The position numbers and the translations under genes are program-made. The notes beneath the pieces were generated by a model, which was given only the letters and a program-made list of their open reading frames with translations, was not told the DNA's origin and searched no databases. Of a stretch of 64,000 nucleotides of DNA, positions 26,515 to 36,045 are shown piece after piece. Positions within the stretch are counted from its first letter, which is position 1. Each line of letters starts with the position of its first letter. This DNA is from Methylobacterium fujisawaense. GTDB lineage: Bacteria > Pseudomonadota > Alphaproteobacteria > Rhizobiales > Beijerinckiaceae. The DNA lies in NCBI RefSeq assembly GCF_014138435.1, contig NZ_JACJIM010000005.1, forward strand, positions 1 to 64,000. Reading direction: 5' to 3'.

Positions 26515-28327
26515 CGCGGATCCGCTCCAGGGCCTCGCGGATATAGGCGGGGCAACGATCGGCGGTCGCTGCGGGGGCGATGCGTTGCGCGAACCGTCCC
26601 TTCCCGATGCGCTCGATCAGCTTGATGAGCCCCGTCGGTTCGAGAGTCGACGGGCGGGCCTCCCACCCGTCCAGTAGCTCCCTGTTCGCTCGCCTGAGGG
26701 GAAGATCGGCTTTTAGGACCCTGACCATCTGTCGCCGCATCCCCGTCGCGAACAGCGCCGGCTCTAGAGTACTGGAATTCACGAAGATGCCGCGGAGGGC
26801 TCCGCGCCGGAACACCTCGGCTTCGTCCATCGCCTCGTAATCCCGACCGGGTCGCAAGATCCCGAGCAGACCCCTGACGCGCCCGGGTCCGAGAGCGGTG
26901 CCGTCGGGGAGCTCGTCACGGTCCGTGAGGACGACGAATGGAATCCTGAGCCCGGATGGTCCGAGCAGTTTTACATAGGGCGCGAAATTGGTGCCGCTGA
27001 CCGAGCACACCGAGATCCCGAGCTCGTCGAGATGAATATCGAGGGCATCGGCGAAGGCCGGGACGAGGAAGCGCTCCGCGTCGCCTTCGACAAGGATCAC
27101 GCCGCGAGAGAAGAAAAGCTCACCTCGTGTGACGTCGATGTAGCGCTGCAGATCGTCGACCTCGGCATCGTTGAGCGGGATCTCGGCAGTCGATACGCCC
27201 TCGGTGCTGCCATCGGCTTGACGTCGGAGAAGTACGATCGATCGCAACGGTGCGATGCTCGCGATGTGCGGCGAATGGGTCGTCAGAATGGTGACGTGGC
27301 GTCCGGCCGTGGCGTCGCCGGCTCGTTCGGGGGGATCCTCATCTTCGTCCACATCTTCATCGTCGACCTCGGCGGTTTCGAGGAAATGCCGATAGACCAG
27401 CCGCTGGACATGCGGGTGCAGGTGCGCCTCGGGCTCTTCGACGGCCAGGAACGTGTAGTCACGCTCGCCGTCCTGGATCAGCCGGTCGAGCTCCAAGCTC
27501 TTCAGGGCGAGGAAGACTAGATTGGTGGTCCCGAGGCTCGCCTCCGCGATCCCCCGCTCGCCCCGGTCGATCAGGAGCCGCAGCGCCCTCAGAAGCGCGT
27601 CCAGCCGCGACGGTGCCAGCCCGAGCGCGACGGAGGTCGCGTGCGCCGGGCCGACCATGCCTTCCAGCCGTCTGCCAATGGTCCGGGCCACAGCCACGAC
27701 CTCCGGACGCTCCGACAGAGCGGCCTGCGCGCCGTCGACGGCCTCCAGGATGGCGTCGCGATCGGCGACCGACAGGATTCCAGCCAAGTCCTCGATCAAG
27801 GGGCGCAGCGGCGACCGACGCCAGTTCGCTAGATCCTTCTCGGCATCGCGCAAGGCCGGCAGCAGGTCGAGGGGCAGCATGCGCCTCAGGGTACTCCCGA
27901 CGGGGGTGTCCGGGTACATGCCGCCGAAGAGGAGGTACTCGTAGTCCGCGAGGCTGCCGGGCTGCCCTTCGAGGCTGGCCATTGGCTGGTAGCGGTACGT
28001 GAGGCGGGAGATCATCGGGGGACCCGGGTCGATCAAGTATCCGCCGAGATGGGCCACCAATCGCGGATCTGCATCGAAATCCGTGAGGTCGACGGAAATC
28101 TCGATCGTCTCCCCCAATTTGTCGTCGCCGAGCCCATCCCAGAAGTGCTCGAGGCCAAGCCGGCGGTCGCGTTCCGAGAGGCTCGGGTCGAAAATCAGCT
28201 GAAGGGCGAAGAGCAGGTTGCTTTTACCGACCTTGTTCTCACCAACAACGACGATGTTTCTTCCAGTTGTAACCTCGAAGTTTCTGAAATTAGCGAAGTT
28301 GCGTATCCCGATCCGACAAATTCGCAC
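26501..28327 (-). CDS. gajA: OLD-family ATPase-TOPRIM nuclease, Gabija GajA-like
   Basis: 608 residues from the GTG at 28327, chosen because the ATPase fold begins at once (VRICRIGIRNFANFRNF) and AGAAGGG lies upstream; the open frame to 28528 adds 67 residues that look non-coding. It has Walker A GENKVGKS (about 29-36), an ABC-type Walker B FLAVEEPEAHLHPHVQ, and a C-terminal TOPRIM domain with VEGDAE and LTDRDE. This is the domain order of OLD/GajA endonucleases. Together with the overlapping UvrD-like gene it is a probable Gabija anti-phage system. Confidence 0.82.
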   Translation of the reverse strand: MRICRIGIRNFANFRNFEVTTGRNIVVVGENKVGKSNLLFALQLIFDPSLSERDRRLGLEHFWDGLGDDKLGETIEISVDLTDFDADPRLVAHLGGYLIDPGPPMISRLTYRYQPMASLEGQPGSLADYEYLLFGGMYPDTPVGSTLRRMLPLDLLPALRDAEKDLANWRRSPLRPLIEDLAGILSVADRDAILEAVDGAQAALSERPEVVAVARTIGRRLEGMVGPAHATSVALGLAPSRLDALLRALRLLIDRGERGIAEASLGTTNLVFLALKSLELDRLIQDGERDYTFLAVEEPEAHLHPHVQRLVYRHFLETAEVDDEDVDEDEDPPERAGDATAGRHVTILTTHSPHIASIAPLRSIVLLRRQADGSTEGVSTAEIPLNDAEVDDLQRYIDVTRGELFFSRGVILVEGDAERFLVPAFADALDIHLDELGISVCSVSGTNFAPYVKLLGPSGLRIPFVVLTDRDELPDGTALGPGRVRGLLGILRPGRDYEAMDEAEVFRRGALRGIFVNSSTLEPALFATGMRRQMVRVLKADLPLRRANRELLDGWEARPSTLEPTGLIKLIERIGKGRFAQRIAPAATADRCPAYIREALERIRDEVA

Positions 28328-28897
28328 GCCAGTAGCCCTTCTGCCCCGGAGCGCCTGCTTACCATAGGTTGCGTGAACAGCCCAGCTAGGCTGATGGTGC
28401 CTCGCGATTGGATGGGTGCCGGCAAAGCAGAGGTGCCGATGCTCGGACGCATTTGGCTCGGAAAGGCCCGCCTGGTGGCTGTAGCCAGCTTGCTTGGTCA
28501 TTTCGACTGGTGGGTACGACGCCAGCACCGTGACGTATCAATCAGCACCTATGCCGGCGGCGAACGTCAAACGGATCCCCAAACCTCCAGCTAGATCTTT
28601 GGTATTGTCGAATTAAGTTGTTTGGTAATTGCCCAGCCGCCACCCTGTGGCCGCTTTGGGGATACGCCGGCGGCCCCGCAGACGCCCGACATGGGTCGCG
28701 AGCCGAATGGCAGCTCCCGGCACAAGCTTGTTACTCTTCTCTGCGGAGAACCGGTGAATACGGCACCTTTCACAAGCCAAACGGTGGCGGTCTAACCGGT
28801 ACGCTCTGGCTCGATGACCCGTCAGGCCACCTCACGCTCGATTAAACCTTCTCGTTGTAACCCCCAGGCAGCCTTAAGGCTTGAGCGGAGTTGCGCC
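28328..28897. other. Divergent region between gajA and the GGDEF gene
   Basis: About 570 bases with no supported gene. It should hold the promoters of the Gabija pair and of the diguanylate cyclase gene. Near 28660-28710 it contains a GGGTCGCGAGCCGAA segment that recurs at 31080 (see the repeat entry). Confidence 0.45.
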
Positions 28898-30400
28898 GTG
28901 TTGCAGGGGACCGGGTCGAACACGCAGCGCGAGGCACTCCGCCAACAGGCGCTGATCGAGATCGCTCTGCTCGACACGCCGCCAGAGCGAGAGTTCGACG
29001 CACTCGCCAAGCTCGCACAACGCATGCTCGGCACCGGCATGTCCTCGATCACTCTGATCGACCCGGAGCGCCAGTGGTTCAAGGCGCGTTGCGGCCCCTT
29101 GGCGGCCGAGACCCCGCGTGCCCAGGCGTTCTGCCCCGTCGTGTTCGAGACTGAGGCTCCGCTGATCGTGGCAGATGCCAAACTCGACCGTCGCTTCGAG
29201 GCCAGCCCTTTCGTCACAGGTGCCCCGAACATCCGGTACTACGCGGGCGTGCCGGTTCGGGTCCGGCGAGCAGACGGCGACACAATCACGATCGGCACGC
29301 TCTGCGTCCTCGATGAACGACCCCGCGAGCCAATGGCGGCAGACTTGGAGGTGCTCACAGAACTGGCCTGTCTTGCAGAGGCCCTGATCGAGGCTCGCGC
29401 CGTAGCCCTTCGAGCTGCCGAGAACGCCGAAGAGCGCCGTGTCGCCGTTGAGGGTCTGGAGCGTGAGCGCCGCCAGTTCAAGCAAGCGGAGCGCATGGCC
29501 GACATGGGATCGTACCGCTACGATATCGAGAAGCAGTCAACCTCCTGGTCGGACGGGGTCTTCGCCATTCATGAATTGCCCGTCAGCGGCGGCGTGCCGA
29601 CAGGCGAGATCATGAACTTCTTTCCTGAGACTGATCGCGCCCTCTTCCGCGCGGCAGTCGAGCGCGTGCTGGACACGGGCGAGCCTTTCGAGATGGACGC
29701 CGACTTCGTGACAGCCAAGGGCAACGCCCGGCGCGTGCGCTGCTCCTGCGAGATCGAGCTGGCCAAGGGTAAGCCTGTCGCCCTCGTCGGCTTGATCCAG
29801 GACATCACCGAACGGCATGGCCTGGAGGAGCGTCTTCGCCATCGGGCCCGCACCGATGACCTGACACAGCTGGCCAACCGAGCCGAGTTCCACCGTGTTC
29901 TGGACGCGCGGCTGCGCGAGGCCCGCGCTTCGGATGTCGACGTGGCCGTTCTCCTGATCGACCTCGACGGCTTCAAGGGCGTGAACGATCGCCTCGGGCA
30001 TGCGGCCGGCGACGACGTTCTCCGTCGCGTCGCCGAACGGTTGCGCGCATCCAGCTACACCGGGTGCTTGCCGGCGCGGTTGGGCGGCGACGAGTTCGCG
30101 ATCCTGGCACCTGCCGCGTGCGACGGCGCGCGCCTGAGCGCGATAGTGCAACGCCTCTTGCACGACCTCGAGATCATCGTGGACGGACAGAGTCAGATCG
30201 CGCGCGTGACGGGTACGATCGGCCTCGCGTGGTCCCGCGAGGCCGGACAGGATCGTGACGTTCTCCTGCGCCACGCTGATGCGGCACTCTACGCCGCGAA
30301 GCGTGCGCAGAAGGGAACGGCTCAAAGCTACTCGGTTCAAGTGGGCCAGGCGACCGCGCAAGGTCGCCGCGTGTCCGCTTCCAAGCTCGCCCCAAAATGA
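28898..30400 (+). CDS. Diguanylate cyclase with GAF and PAS domains
   Basis: About 500 residues from the GTG at 28898 (AGCGGAG upstream); the frame is open to an ATG at 28814 but that part looks non-coding. Domains in order are GAF (about 20-165; LDTPPEREFDALAKLA, RQWFKARCG), a short helical linker, PAS (about 205-315; ADMGSYRYDIEKQ, IQDITERHG) and a GGDEF domain with the intact motif RLGGDEFAIL and DLTQLANRAEFH. It should make cyclic di-GMP in response to an unknown signal. The GAF domain resembles that of the kinase at 31610. Confidence 0.9.
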   Translation: MLQGTGSNTQREALRQQALIEIALLDTPPEREFDALAKLAQRMLGTGMSSITLIDPERQWFKARCGPLAAETPRAQAFCPVVFETEAPLIVADAKLDRRFEASPFVTGAPNIRYYAGVPVRVRRADGDTITIGTLCVLDERPREPMAADLEVLTELACLAEALIEARAVALRAAENAEERRVAVEGLERERRQFKQAERMADMGSYRYDIEKQSTSWSDGVFAIHELPVSGGVPTGEIMNFFPETDRALFRAAVERVLDTGEPFEMDADFVTAKGNARRVRCSCEIELAKGKPVALVGLIQDITERHGLEERLRHRARTDDLTQLANRAEFHRVLDARLREARASDVDVAVLLIDLDGFKGVNDRLGHAAGDDVLRRVAERLRASSYTGCLPARLGGDEFAILAPAACDGARLSAIVQRLLHDLEIIVDGQSQIARVTGTIGLAWSREAGQDRDVLLRHADAALYAAKRAQKGTAQSYSVQVGQATAQGRRVSASKLAPK

Positions 30401-30503
30401 CGCCTATGACTGACGTGGGTCGCTATCAGACCGACTGCTCTGCCGAAGGACCGGGCACGACCCGCTGCGGACGAATGGGCCGTTTGCCGCTAGATCATCC
30501 CTC

Positions 30504-30977
30504 ATGACGGAACACACAGGCATCCACGTACGGCGCGCCGATCATGTCGGCTTCGCGGTCGCCTTTCTCGACGAGGCCCTTCGTTTCTGGGTCGATGGGC
30601 TCGGCGCGCAGCTTGTGCGGACGGGCGAGATGGGGGGCGAATTCCTTGGTCAGGTGACGGGAGCGCACGGAGCGAAGGTGCGCATGGCGATCGTTGCGCT
30701 AGCGGATCAGTCGATCGAGCTTTTGGAGTATCAAGGTCCGGACCGACCAAGTGTGCCAGCCAAGCCTTTCGACCCGGGCTTCGCGCATCTGGCTCTTGTG
30801 GTCGATGACATCGACGCGCTTCTGGTGCGGATCGCCGCTTACGGCTGGAAGGCGCAAGGCATTCCGCAGACGATCGCGAGCGGTGCGCGGGCTGGAACGC
30901 GGGTGATCTACGCTGTTGGCCCTGACGGCGCGACGATCGAGTTCATGCAGACGCCAGCCTCCGTTCAGGATCTCTGA
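30504..30977 (+). CDS. VOC-family (glyoxalase/dioxygenase-like) protein
   Basis: 157 residues with a single VOC fold: beginning RRADHVGFAVAFLDEALRFW, a middle AHLALVVDDIDALLVRIAAYG and ending GPDGATIEFMQTP. The metal-ligand positions (H near 14, H/E later) are plausible, so it may be a small metal-dependent lyase, isomerase or dioxygenase. The substrate is unknown. It stands alone between two sensor genes. Confidence 0.8.
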   Translation: MTEHTGIHVRRADHVGFAVAFLDEALRFWVDGLGAQLVRTGEMGGEFLGQVTGAHGAKVRMAIVALADQSIELLEYQGPDRPSVPAKPFDPGFAHLALVVDDIDALLVRIAAYGWKAQGIPQTIASGARAGTRVIYAVGPDGATIEFMQTPASVQDL

Positions 30978-31609
30978 TGCCGCCGGGCGGGGGACCGCTT
31001 GCCATCCCGATCCTAAGTCGACAGGGGCGCGGCGAACGACCGCTTCGGAGAAGCCTTGACGGCACTTCGAACGATTGGGTTGGGTCGCGAGCCGAAGGGC
31101 TGCTTGGGGTGGATTTCGGTCGGTTAGCTTCCCGGCGATAATATTGAAAAGCAGACATCGCAGCTGCGCGGTTCAAGGCAGGGGCGATCGTCCGCAACGC
31201 TTGGTGTTATCGGGGACGGCCCCGGCCCCGAAGCCTGGGCCTGACCATACGGACCGATTCTTTCAGCCGGGGGCAGCCATAGTGATACTGGCGGGGATCT
31301 CTGTTTTCGAGGTCGGCAGGCACACGATCGGGCTGGGCAAAAACGCCGACGACGACACCTTAAAGATCGTCTATCCGGGTGCCCTTCGATGGAGAGGCGG
31401 TCAACGTCTAGCCCGGCCCTATCCATGAGGATGACCACAAGGCAATGGAGCAAGCCGCGCGAAGCTGCCTTGCGGACTCCGGCCATACGCTGCGGCGGCT
31501 CGACACCTAGTCCGAACGAAAGTCGGAATGCGAAAGCGCCGCGACGTGCAGCCGCGAGACGATTGCGCACAGCTGAGCTATGAGACGGCAACGATAATCA
31601 CCTGCGCTG
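30978..31609. other. Gene-poor stretch with possible gene relic and repeat copy
   Basis: About 630 bases without an intact gene. Near 31370-31510 one frame, broken by a TAG, reads VPFDGEAVNV then HEDDHKAMEQAARSCLADSG before a stop, and looks like a decayed small gene. The segment at 31067-31163 matches parts of the palindromic repeat at 35846. No other feature was seen. Confidence 0.4.
31067..31163. repeat. Dispersed intergenic repeat, copy A
   Basis: This segment shares blocks in the same order with 35842-35980: TTGGGTCG, GCTGCTT, GGGTGG and AAAGCAGACAT. A shorter part (GGGTCGCGAGCCGAA) also occurs near 28686. All lie between genes. The copies are diverged, so this is a weak family of intergenic elements judged by eye. 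Confidence 0.4.
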
Positions 31610-33523
31610 ATGCCGAAGCCTCCTTTCTCGCCTCTTCTCGAAGAACCGGCTCGGCTTGACGCCCTCGCTGCCAGCAGCCTCGTCGACACGCCGCCGGAGG
31701 CCGAGTTTGACGACATCGCCCAACTGGCCTCGTTGGTCTGCGACACGCCCGTAGCGTTGGTCAGCCTCGTTGCGAGCGACCGGCAATGGTTCAAGGCGCG
31801 GGTCGGCTTCCCCCTTTGCGAGACGGCGCTCAACGCTTCCGTCTGCGCCTATGCGCTGTCCGCCCCGGACCTGCTGAGCATCCCGGACCTGACCGCAGAT
31901 CCGCGCACACAGGACAACCCGTTGGTAACCGGTGAGCCGTTCATCCGCTTCTATACCGGAGCGCCGATACACCACCCGAACGGCCAAGTGCTGGGCAGCC
32001 TGTGCGTGATCGACCATGAGCCCCGGCCCGGGGGGCTGACCGCTAGGCAGGCGGACGGGCTGCGACGCCTGGCCCGGCAGGTCACGACGGTATTGCGCGA
32101 GCGCCAGCTCAACATGGAGATGCGGGCTACCCGCGAAGCGCTGCGGACGTCACAGGAACGGCTGAGCTTTGCGTTCGCCGCATCTGGCAGCCTGGGTTGG
32201 TGGGATTGGGACATCCCGGCCAACCGGATTTACGCCGGGGAGCAATTCGCGAAGATGTACGGCGTAGACCCGGTGGAGGCCGCCAAGGGTGCGCCGCTCG
32301 CCGCCTTCGTCAACGGCATCCACCCGGACGATCGGGAATGGGTCGGCGATCGCATCCAGCAAGCCCTCGATACCGGAGGTGAGTTCAGCGAGGACTACCG
32401 CCTGCTTCGCCCGGACGGAACGCTGATTTGGGTCCACGCACGGGGCCGGTGCTTCCTTGATGCCGATGGAAAACCGCTGCGCTATCCCGGTGTCGCCATC
32501 GACATCACCGCCCGCAAGCAAGTCGATGCCGCCCGCGCCATGGGTGAGGCAAGGCTGAAGTCGATCATGGAAACCGTGCCGGTCGGTATCATGTTTGCTG
32601 AAGCGCCCTCCGGTCGCATTCTGATGGGCAATCAGCGCCTCGCCGAAATTCTCGGCCACGACACGCTCTATGCCTCCTCCAGCGACGCCTATGGCGCGTT
32701 TGTCGCCTTCCATGAGGATGGTCGCCAGGTTGACGGACACGAGTATCCACTTGCGCGGATCACCGGCGGAGAATGCAAGCGAGCCGCCATGGAAGCGCTG
32801 TACCAAAGGCCCGATGGCTCGCGGTGCTGGATCATGATTTCCGGCGAGGCGATTGACGACGAAGCGGGCGCGACGATCGGCGCGGTGGTCGCCGTCAGTG
32901 ACATCACCGACCGGAAGGCGGCCGAAGCGTCACAGGACTTGCTCAACCGCGAGCTGAGCCACCGGCTCAAAAACACCCTCGCCATGGTGCAGTCGATCGC
33001 CACGCAGACGCTGCGTAACGCATCGAGCCTGTCGGCAGCACAAGAAGCCCTTGCGGCCCGCCTGATCGTGCTTGGCAAAGCCCATGACGTGTTGCTGCTC
33101 GGACACTCTGAAAGCGCTAACGTGCGGGACCTCGTGATAGGCGCACTCGCTTTGCACGAGGATACCGCGACGCGCTTCCATGTGTCTGGGCCGACTTTGT
33201 TTATCGGGCCGAGCGCGGCGCTGATGCTTGGGCTGGTTCTGCACGAGCTGGCGACCAACGCGACCAAGTATGGGGCGCTCTCTAACGCCACGGGTGAGGT
33301 CGATGTCCGGTGGGGTCTTGTTGGTGAGGGCGAGGCCACTGAGTTTCGGATAGATTGGCAGGAACGGGCCGGGCCGCCGGTTGTGCCGCCAAAGCGTAAG
33401 GGGTTTGGCTCTCGCCTCATCGAACGCGGCATGGGCGGCAGCCATGTCGTCATCAGCTACCCGACTGAGGGCGTCAGCTGCGCGCTGCGTGTGCCACTGA
33501 CAGGTCTACAACTACGGGGCTGA
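31610..33523 (+). CDS. HWE/HisKA_2 histidine kinase with GAF and PAS domains
   Basis: A soluble 637-residue kinase. A GAF domain (about 10-165; LVDTPPEAEFDDIAQLAS, RQWFKARVGF) is followed by PAS-PAC (about 185-310) and a second PAS (about 320-435). The kinase core has H451 in ELSHRLKNTLAMVQSIATQT, the N box LHELATNATKYGAL and the late GFGSRLIERGMGG, typical of HWE/HisKA_2 kinases of alphaproteobacteria. These often sit in the general stress or light response. No receiver gene is next to it on this strand; the response regulator at 33714 is convergent. Confidence 0.9.
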   Translation: MPKPPFSPLLEEPARLDALAASSLVDTPPEAEFDDIAQLASLVCDTPVALVSLVASDRQWFKARVGFPLCETALNASVCAYALSAPDLLSIPDLTADPRTQDNPLVTGEPFIRFYTGAPIHHPNGQVLGSLCVIDHEPRPGGLTARQADGLRRLARQVTTVLRERQLNMEMRATREALRTSQERLSFAFAASGSLGWWDWDIPANRIYAGEQFAKMYGVDPVEAAKGAPLAAFVNGIHPDDREWVGDRIQQALDTGGEFSEDYRLLRPDGTLIWVHARGRCFLDADGKPLRYPGVAIDITARKQVDAARAMGEARLKSIMETVPVGIMFAEAPSGRILMGNQRLAEILGHDTLYASSSDAYGAFVAFHEDGRQVDGHEYPLARITGGECKRAAMEALYQRPDGSRCWIMISGEAIDDEAGATIGAVVAVSDITDRKAAEASQDLLNRELSHRLKNTLAMVQSIATQTLRNASSLSAAQEALAARLIVLGKAHDVLLLGHSESANVRDLVIGALALHEDTATRFHVSGPTLFIGPSAALMLGLVLHELATNATKYGALSNATGEVDVRWGLVGEGEATEFRIDWQERAGPPVVPPKRKGFGSRLIERGMGGSHVVISYPTEGVSCALRVPLTGLQLRG

Positions 33524-33713
33524 GAAGCGAGCGCTTGGTGCCTTCTCTGCGCCAGGTATGGGCGGCGGCAGCCGATCGGTGCGAAATTCAAGAACTTCGC
33601 ACCGCTTTCATCTCGCTGATCTGCCAAGCGATGCGATGCAGACCTATGAGACGCTCATCGAACGTCTGCTTTTGGAATTCCCCGATGGCGGTCGAAGTGG
33701 CTGGCATGGGTCG

Positions 33714-34181
33714 TCAGCGGACAGGGTCGGCCTGGAAAGGCTCCGCTCCGGAGGGTTCCCCTTTCGGCCGGTGGCAGGCGCACGCCGCGGCTTTCTCGTC
33801 GGCGCGGCCCCACATCGGCGCTTCGCAAGTGAGGAGCTGTGTTAGCAGATGCGCCAGCGGCGCCGCTTGATAAGGCTTCTGAAGCACCGGGGCTGACCGA
33901 TACGCTTCTTCCAACCCCTGCGTGCCGTAGCCGGTCGCGAACAGGAACGGCGTGCAGCGCTCTAACAGCAGGTCGGCTACCGGATAGCTGCGGGCGTCGC
34001 CCAGGTTGACGTCCAGCACGGCCAAGTCGAACTTCCCGGTGCGGACATGATCCACGGCCTTGTCGAGGCGCATGGCCACCACGACCTCGCAGCCTAGGTC
34101 GAGCAGCATGTCCTCCGCGAGCATGGCCACGAGGCTCTCGTCCTCGACCAGCAGAACGCGGCGCCCTTCCAGCAAACTCAT
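33714..34181 (-). CDS. Single-domain response regulator
   Basis: 155 residues from the ATG at 34181; the longer open frame upstream is the shadow of the kinase gene. It is one receiver domain (LLVEDESLVAML, phospho-acceptor D57 in AVLDVNLGD, then FATGYG and K in LQKPYQ) with a short tail. Its start overlaps the stop of the HWE kinase at 34178-35296 by ATGA, so they form a two-component pair. Receivers of this type paired with HWE kinases are common without DNA-binding output. Confidence 0.88.
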   Translation of the reverse strand: MSLLEGRRVLLVEDESLVAMLAEDMLLDLGCEVVVAMRLDKAVDHVRTGKFDLAVLDVNLGDARSYPVADLLLERCTPFLFATGYGTQGLEEAYRSAPVLQKPYQAAPLAHLLTQLLTCEAPMWGRADEKAAACACHRPKGEPSGAEPFQADPVR

Positions 34182-35296
34182 CGGGCAGGGTGCCCTTCCA
34201 GTGTCTCCTGGCCGACCCAGCCGAGCTGGGTCAATGGGATCTCCAGCCGGCAGACGACACCGTTCGGCGCGTATGTGATCGCCGCGTTGCCGTCGAACTC
34301 CATCGGAAGCTGCCGCTCGATAAGCCGGGAGCCGAAGCCTCTGCGTGTTGGCGGAGTGACCGGCGGGCCACCGCGCTCCTCCCATGCGAGATCTAGCTGC
34401 TCGCGGCCATCGTCCAAGGCCTGCAGGGACCACGTCACCGCGACCCGCCCCTCAGGGACCGACAGAGCCCCGTATTTGGCGGCGTTGGTCATCAGCTCGT
34501 GCAGCGCCATGGCCAGAGTTACAGCGACCTTGGGGTGCAGGCGTGCATCCGGTCCGTTTAGCACGAAGCGGTTAACGTCGACCTCTGCCAGAAGGTGCGG
34601 TGCAAGCGCGCGCTCAACCACGCTGCGCAGGCTGGCACTCTCCCAGTTGTCCTCGACGAGCACGTTATGGGCGGTCGACAGCGCAGCCATGCGGGCGTCG
34701 AACACAGCCCGCGCGGCTTGGTCGGTCTGGCCGCGGAACGTCTGCGCGGCGATCGATTGGACCGTGGCCAGCGTGTTTTTCACCCGGTGGTTCAGCTCGT
34801 TGATCAGCAGGCGTTGGCGCTCGGCCGCGGCCTTTTCCTCGCTGATGTCGCGGACCTCGATGATCGTGCCGATGATGTTGGCCGCGTCGTCCCGGATCGG
34901 GCTGGCCGTGAAGCCGACCGGATAAAAATGCCCGTCCTTGTGGACGAAAACCTCCTCGCCACGCTCCTGGTTGTTCTCCGGGAAGGCGCGATCGATCGCG
35001 CATTCCGCCAGCGGGAACGGCCGGCCGTCCGGGTAGGTGTGGTGCACGATGTCGTGCAGCGGGCAGTCGCGCTCCAGAACCTCGTTAAGCGTCCAGCCGG
35101 TCAGCTGCTCGGCGGCGCGGTTCATGTAGATGCAGTGCTGCCGGTCATCCATCAGGAAGATGGAGACCGAGGCGTTGTTAAGCACGGCATTGAGGCGCCG
35201 CTCGGTCTCGAATAGTTGGCCGGCGCCGGGCCTGAGACTCACGAGAGGTGTATTGGCGGCGGGAACAGATTGCAGCGGCTGCCGAGTATGCGGCAC
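34178..35296 (-). CDS. PAS-HWE/HisKA_2 histidine kinase
   Basis: 372 residues with a PAS-PAC domain (about 32-155; SIFLMDDRQHCIYMNRAAEQL, then EVRDISEEK) and an HWE/HisKA_2 core with H170 in INELNHRVKNTLATVQ, the N box LHELMTNAAKYGAL, WEERGGPPVTPPTRRGFG and a C-terminal LEIPLTQLG. It has no membrane segment. The downstream receiver gene overlaps it by 4 bases and is the likely partner. The pair is convergent with the kinase at 31610. Confidence 0.9.
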   Translation of the reverse strand: MPHTRQPLQSVPAANTPLVSLRPGAGQLFETERRLNAVLNNASVSIFLMDDRQHCIYMNRAAEQLTGWTLNEVLERDCPLHDIVHHTYPDGRPFPLAECAIDRAFPENNQERGEEVFVHKDGHFYPVGFTASPIRDDAANIIGTIIEVRDISEEKAAAERQRLLINELNHRVKNTLATVQSIAAQTFRGQTDQAARAVFDARMAALSTAHNVLVEDNWESASLRSVVERALAPHLLAEVDVNRFVLNGPDARLHPKVAVTLAMALHELMTNAAKYGALSVPEGRVAVTWSLQALDDGREQLDLAWEERGGPPVTPPTRRGFGSRLIERQLPMEFDGNAAITYAPNGVVCRLEIPLTQLGWVGQETLEGHPAR

Positions 35297-35529
35297 TGAT
35301 ACGACCCTTCACAGCGGGGGTGTCAAAAAGGACGGGGCCCAACGAACCGTCGGGATCGTGCATCTCGCATGCCGCGTTGTGGCAGGCGCCACAAGGCCGA
35401 GCCTGCCAATGCGCTGACGGGAGGGTTGTTCCATAGCCCAAACACAGTGGCTTTACGCGAGGCTTGGATGTTGGCGGTCGGTCGTCTATTTGCCGGCCCG
35501 ACCCGGCCTCCAGACCGTCATTGCGTGTA

Positions 35530-35739
35530 ATGATTTCCAAAACCCAACGATTGAGTCTTCGTGTCGCAATCATCGCCGCGGAGGCCCGGGCGGGGGCTCA
35601 CACGGCCCTGCTGATGGATAGGATCCTACACGGACAGGATACTGACGAAACCGAGCAGGTCCTGTGTCGCGAAATGGACGTCCTGGCGGCGTTGCGTACC
35701 CACGCAAAAGCGCGGAACAAGGATGAGCCATCGCCGTAA
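35530..35739 (+). CDS. Small hypothetical protein
   Basis: 69 residues from the ATG at 35530, with a helical, charge-rich sequence (LSLRVAIIAAEARAGAHTALLMDRIL, ETEQVLCREMDVLAALRTHA). There is no signal peptide or membrane helix. The ribosome binding site is weak. I do not recognise it; the helical pattern makes it more credible than a random frame. Confidence 0.4.
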   Translation: MISKTQRLSLRVAIIAAEARAGAHTALLMDRILHGQDTDETEQVLCREMDVLAALRTHAKARNKDEPSP

Positions 35740-36045
35740 GAGGTTCATTCCTACGGCTACTGATCTGTACCTTCCCTCAGCAGACCCGACCGCATTGCAG
35801 CGGGTCCGCTATGGGCACTTAGTTGGGATTGTCGCGGCGTCTGGTTTGGGTCGGTATCGGAAGTGCTGCTTAGGGTGGGGAGCGGAAGTCAGCTACTCGC
35901 CTAGAAGCGGACGTTCCGCATCCGACCCAACTGCGCCGTAGAAGCAGTCCGACGTCGTTCTCGAAAGCAGACATTGAAACTGGGCTCGCGCCGCCAAGGT
36001 ACTCTTATGAGTGTTCGCCTTCCGAACTAGCGCCCCCCCACTCGA
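35740..36045. other. Intergenic stretch with palindromic repeat
   Basis: About 300 bases without a supported gene. It contains the palindromic repeat copy B and lies at the end of the minus-strand YVTN gene. Confidence 0.45.
35846..35930. repeat. Imperfect palindrome, dispersed repeat copy B
   Basis: TTGGGTCGGTATCGGA (35846-35861) is nearly the reverse complement of TCCGCATCCGACCCAA (35915-35930), matching at 13 of 16 positions. The arms flank a 53-base centre with a further GCGGACGTTCCGC hairpin. Parts recur at 31067-31163. This looks like an intergenic repeat able to fold, of unknown function. Confidence 0.55.

Noticed and set aside
21300..28600. Second copy of the tRNA-Ser 3' end as an attachment site for the island
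   Set aside because: No repeat of the tRNA 3' end was found by eye to the right of the integrase remnant.
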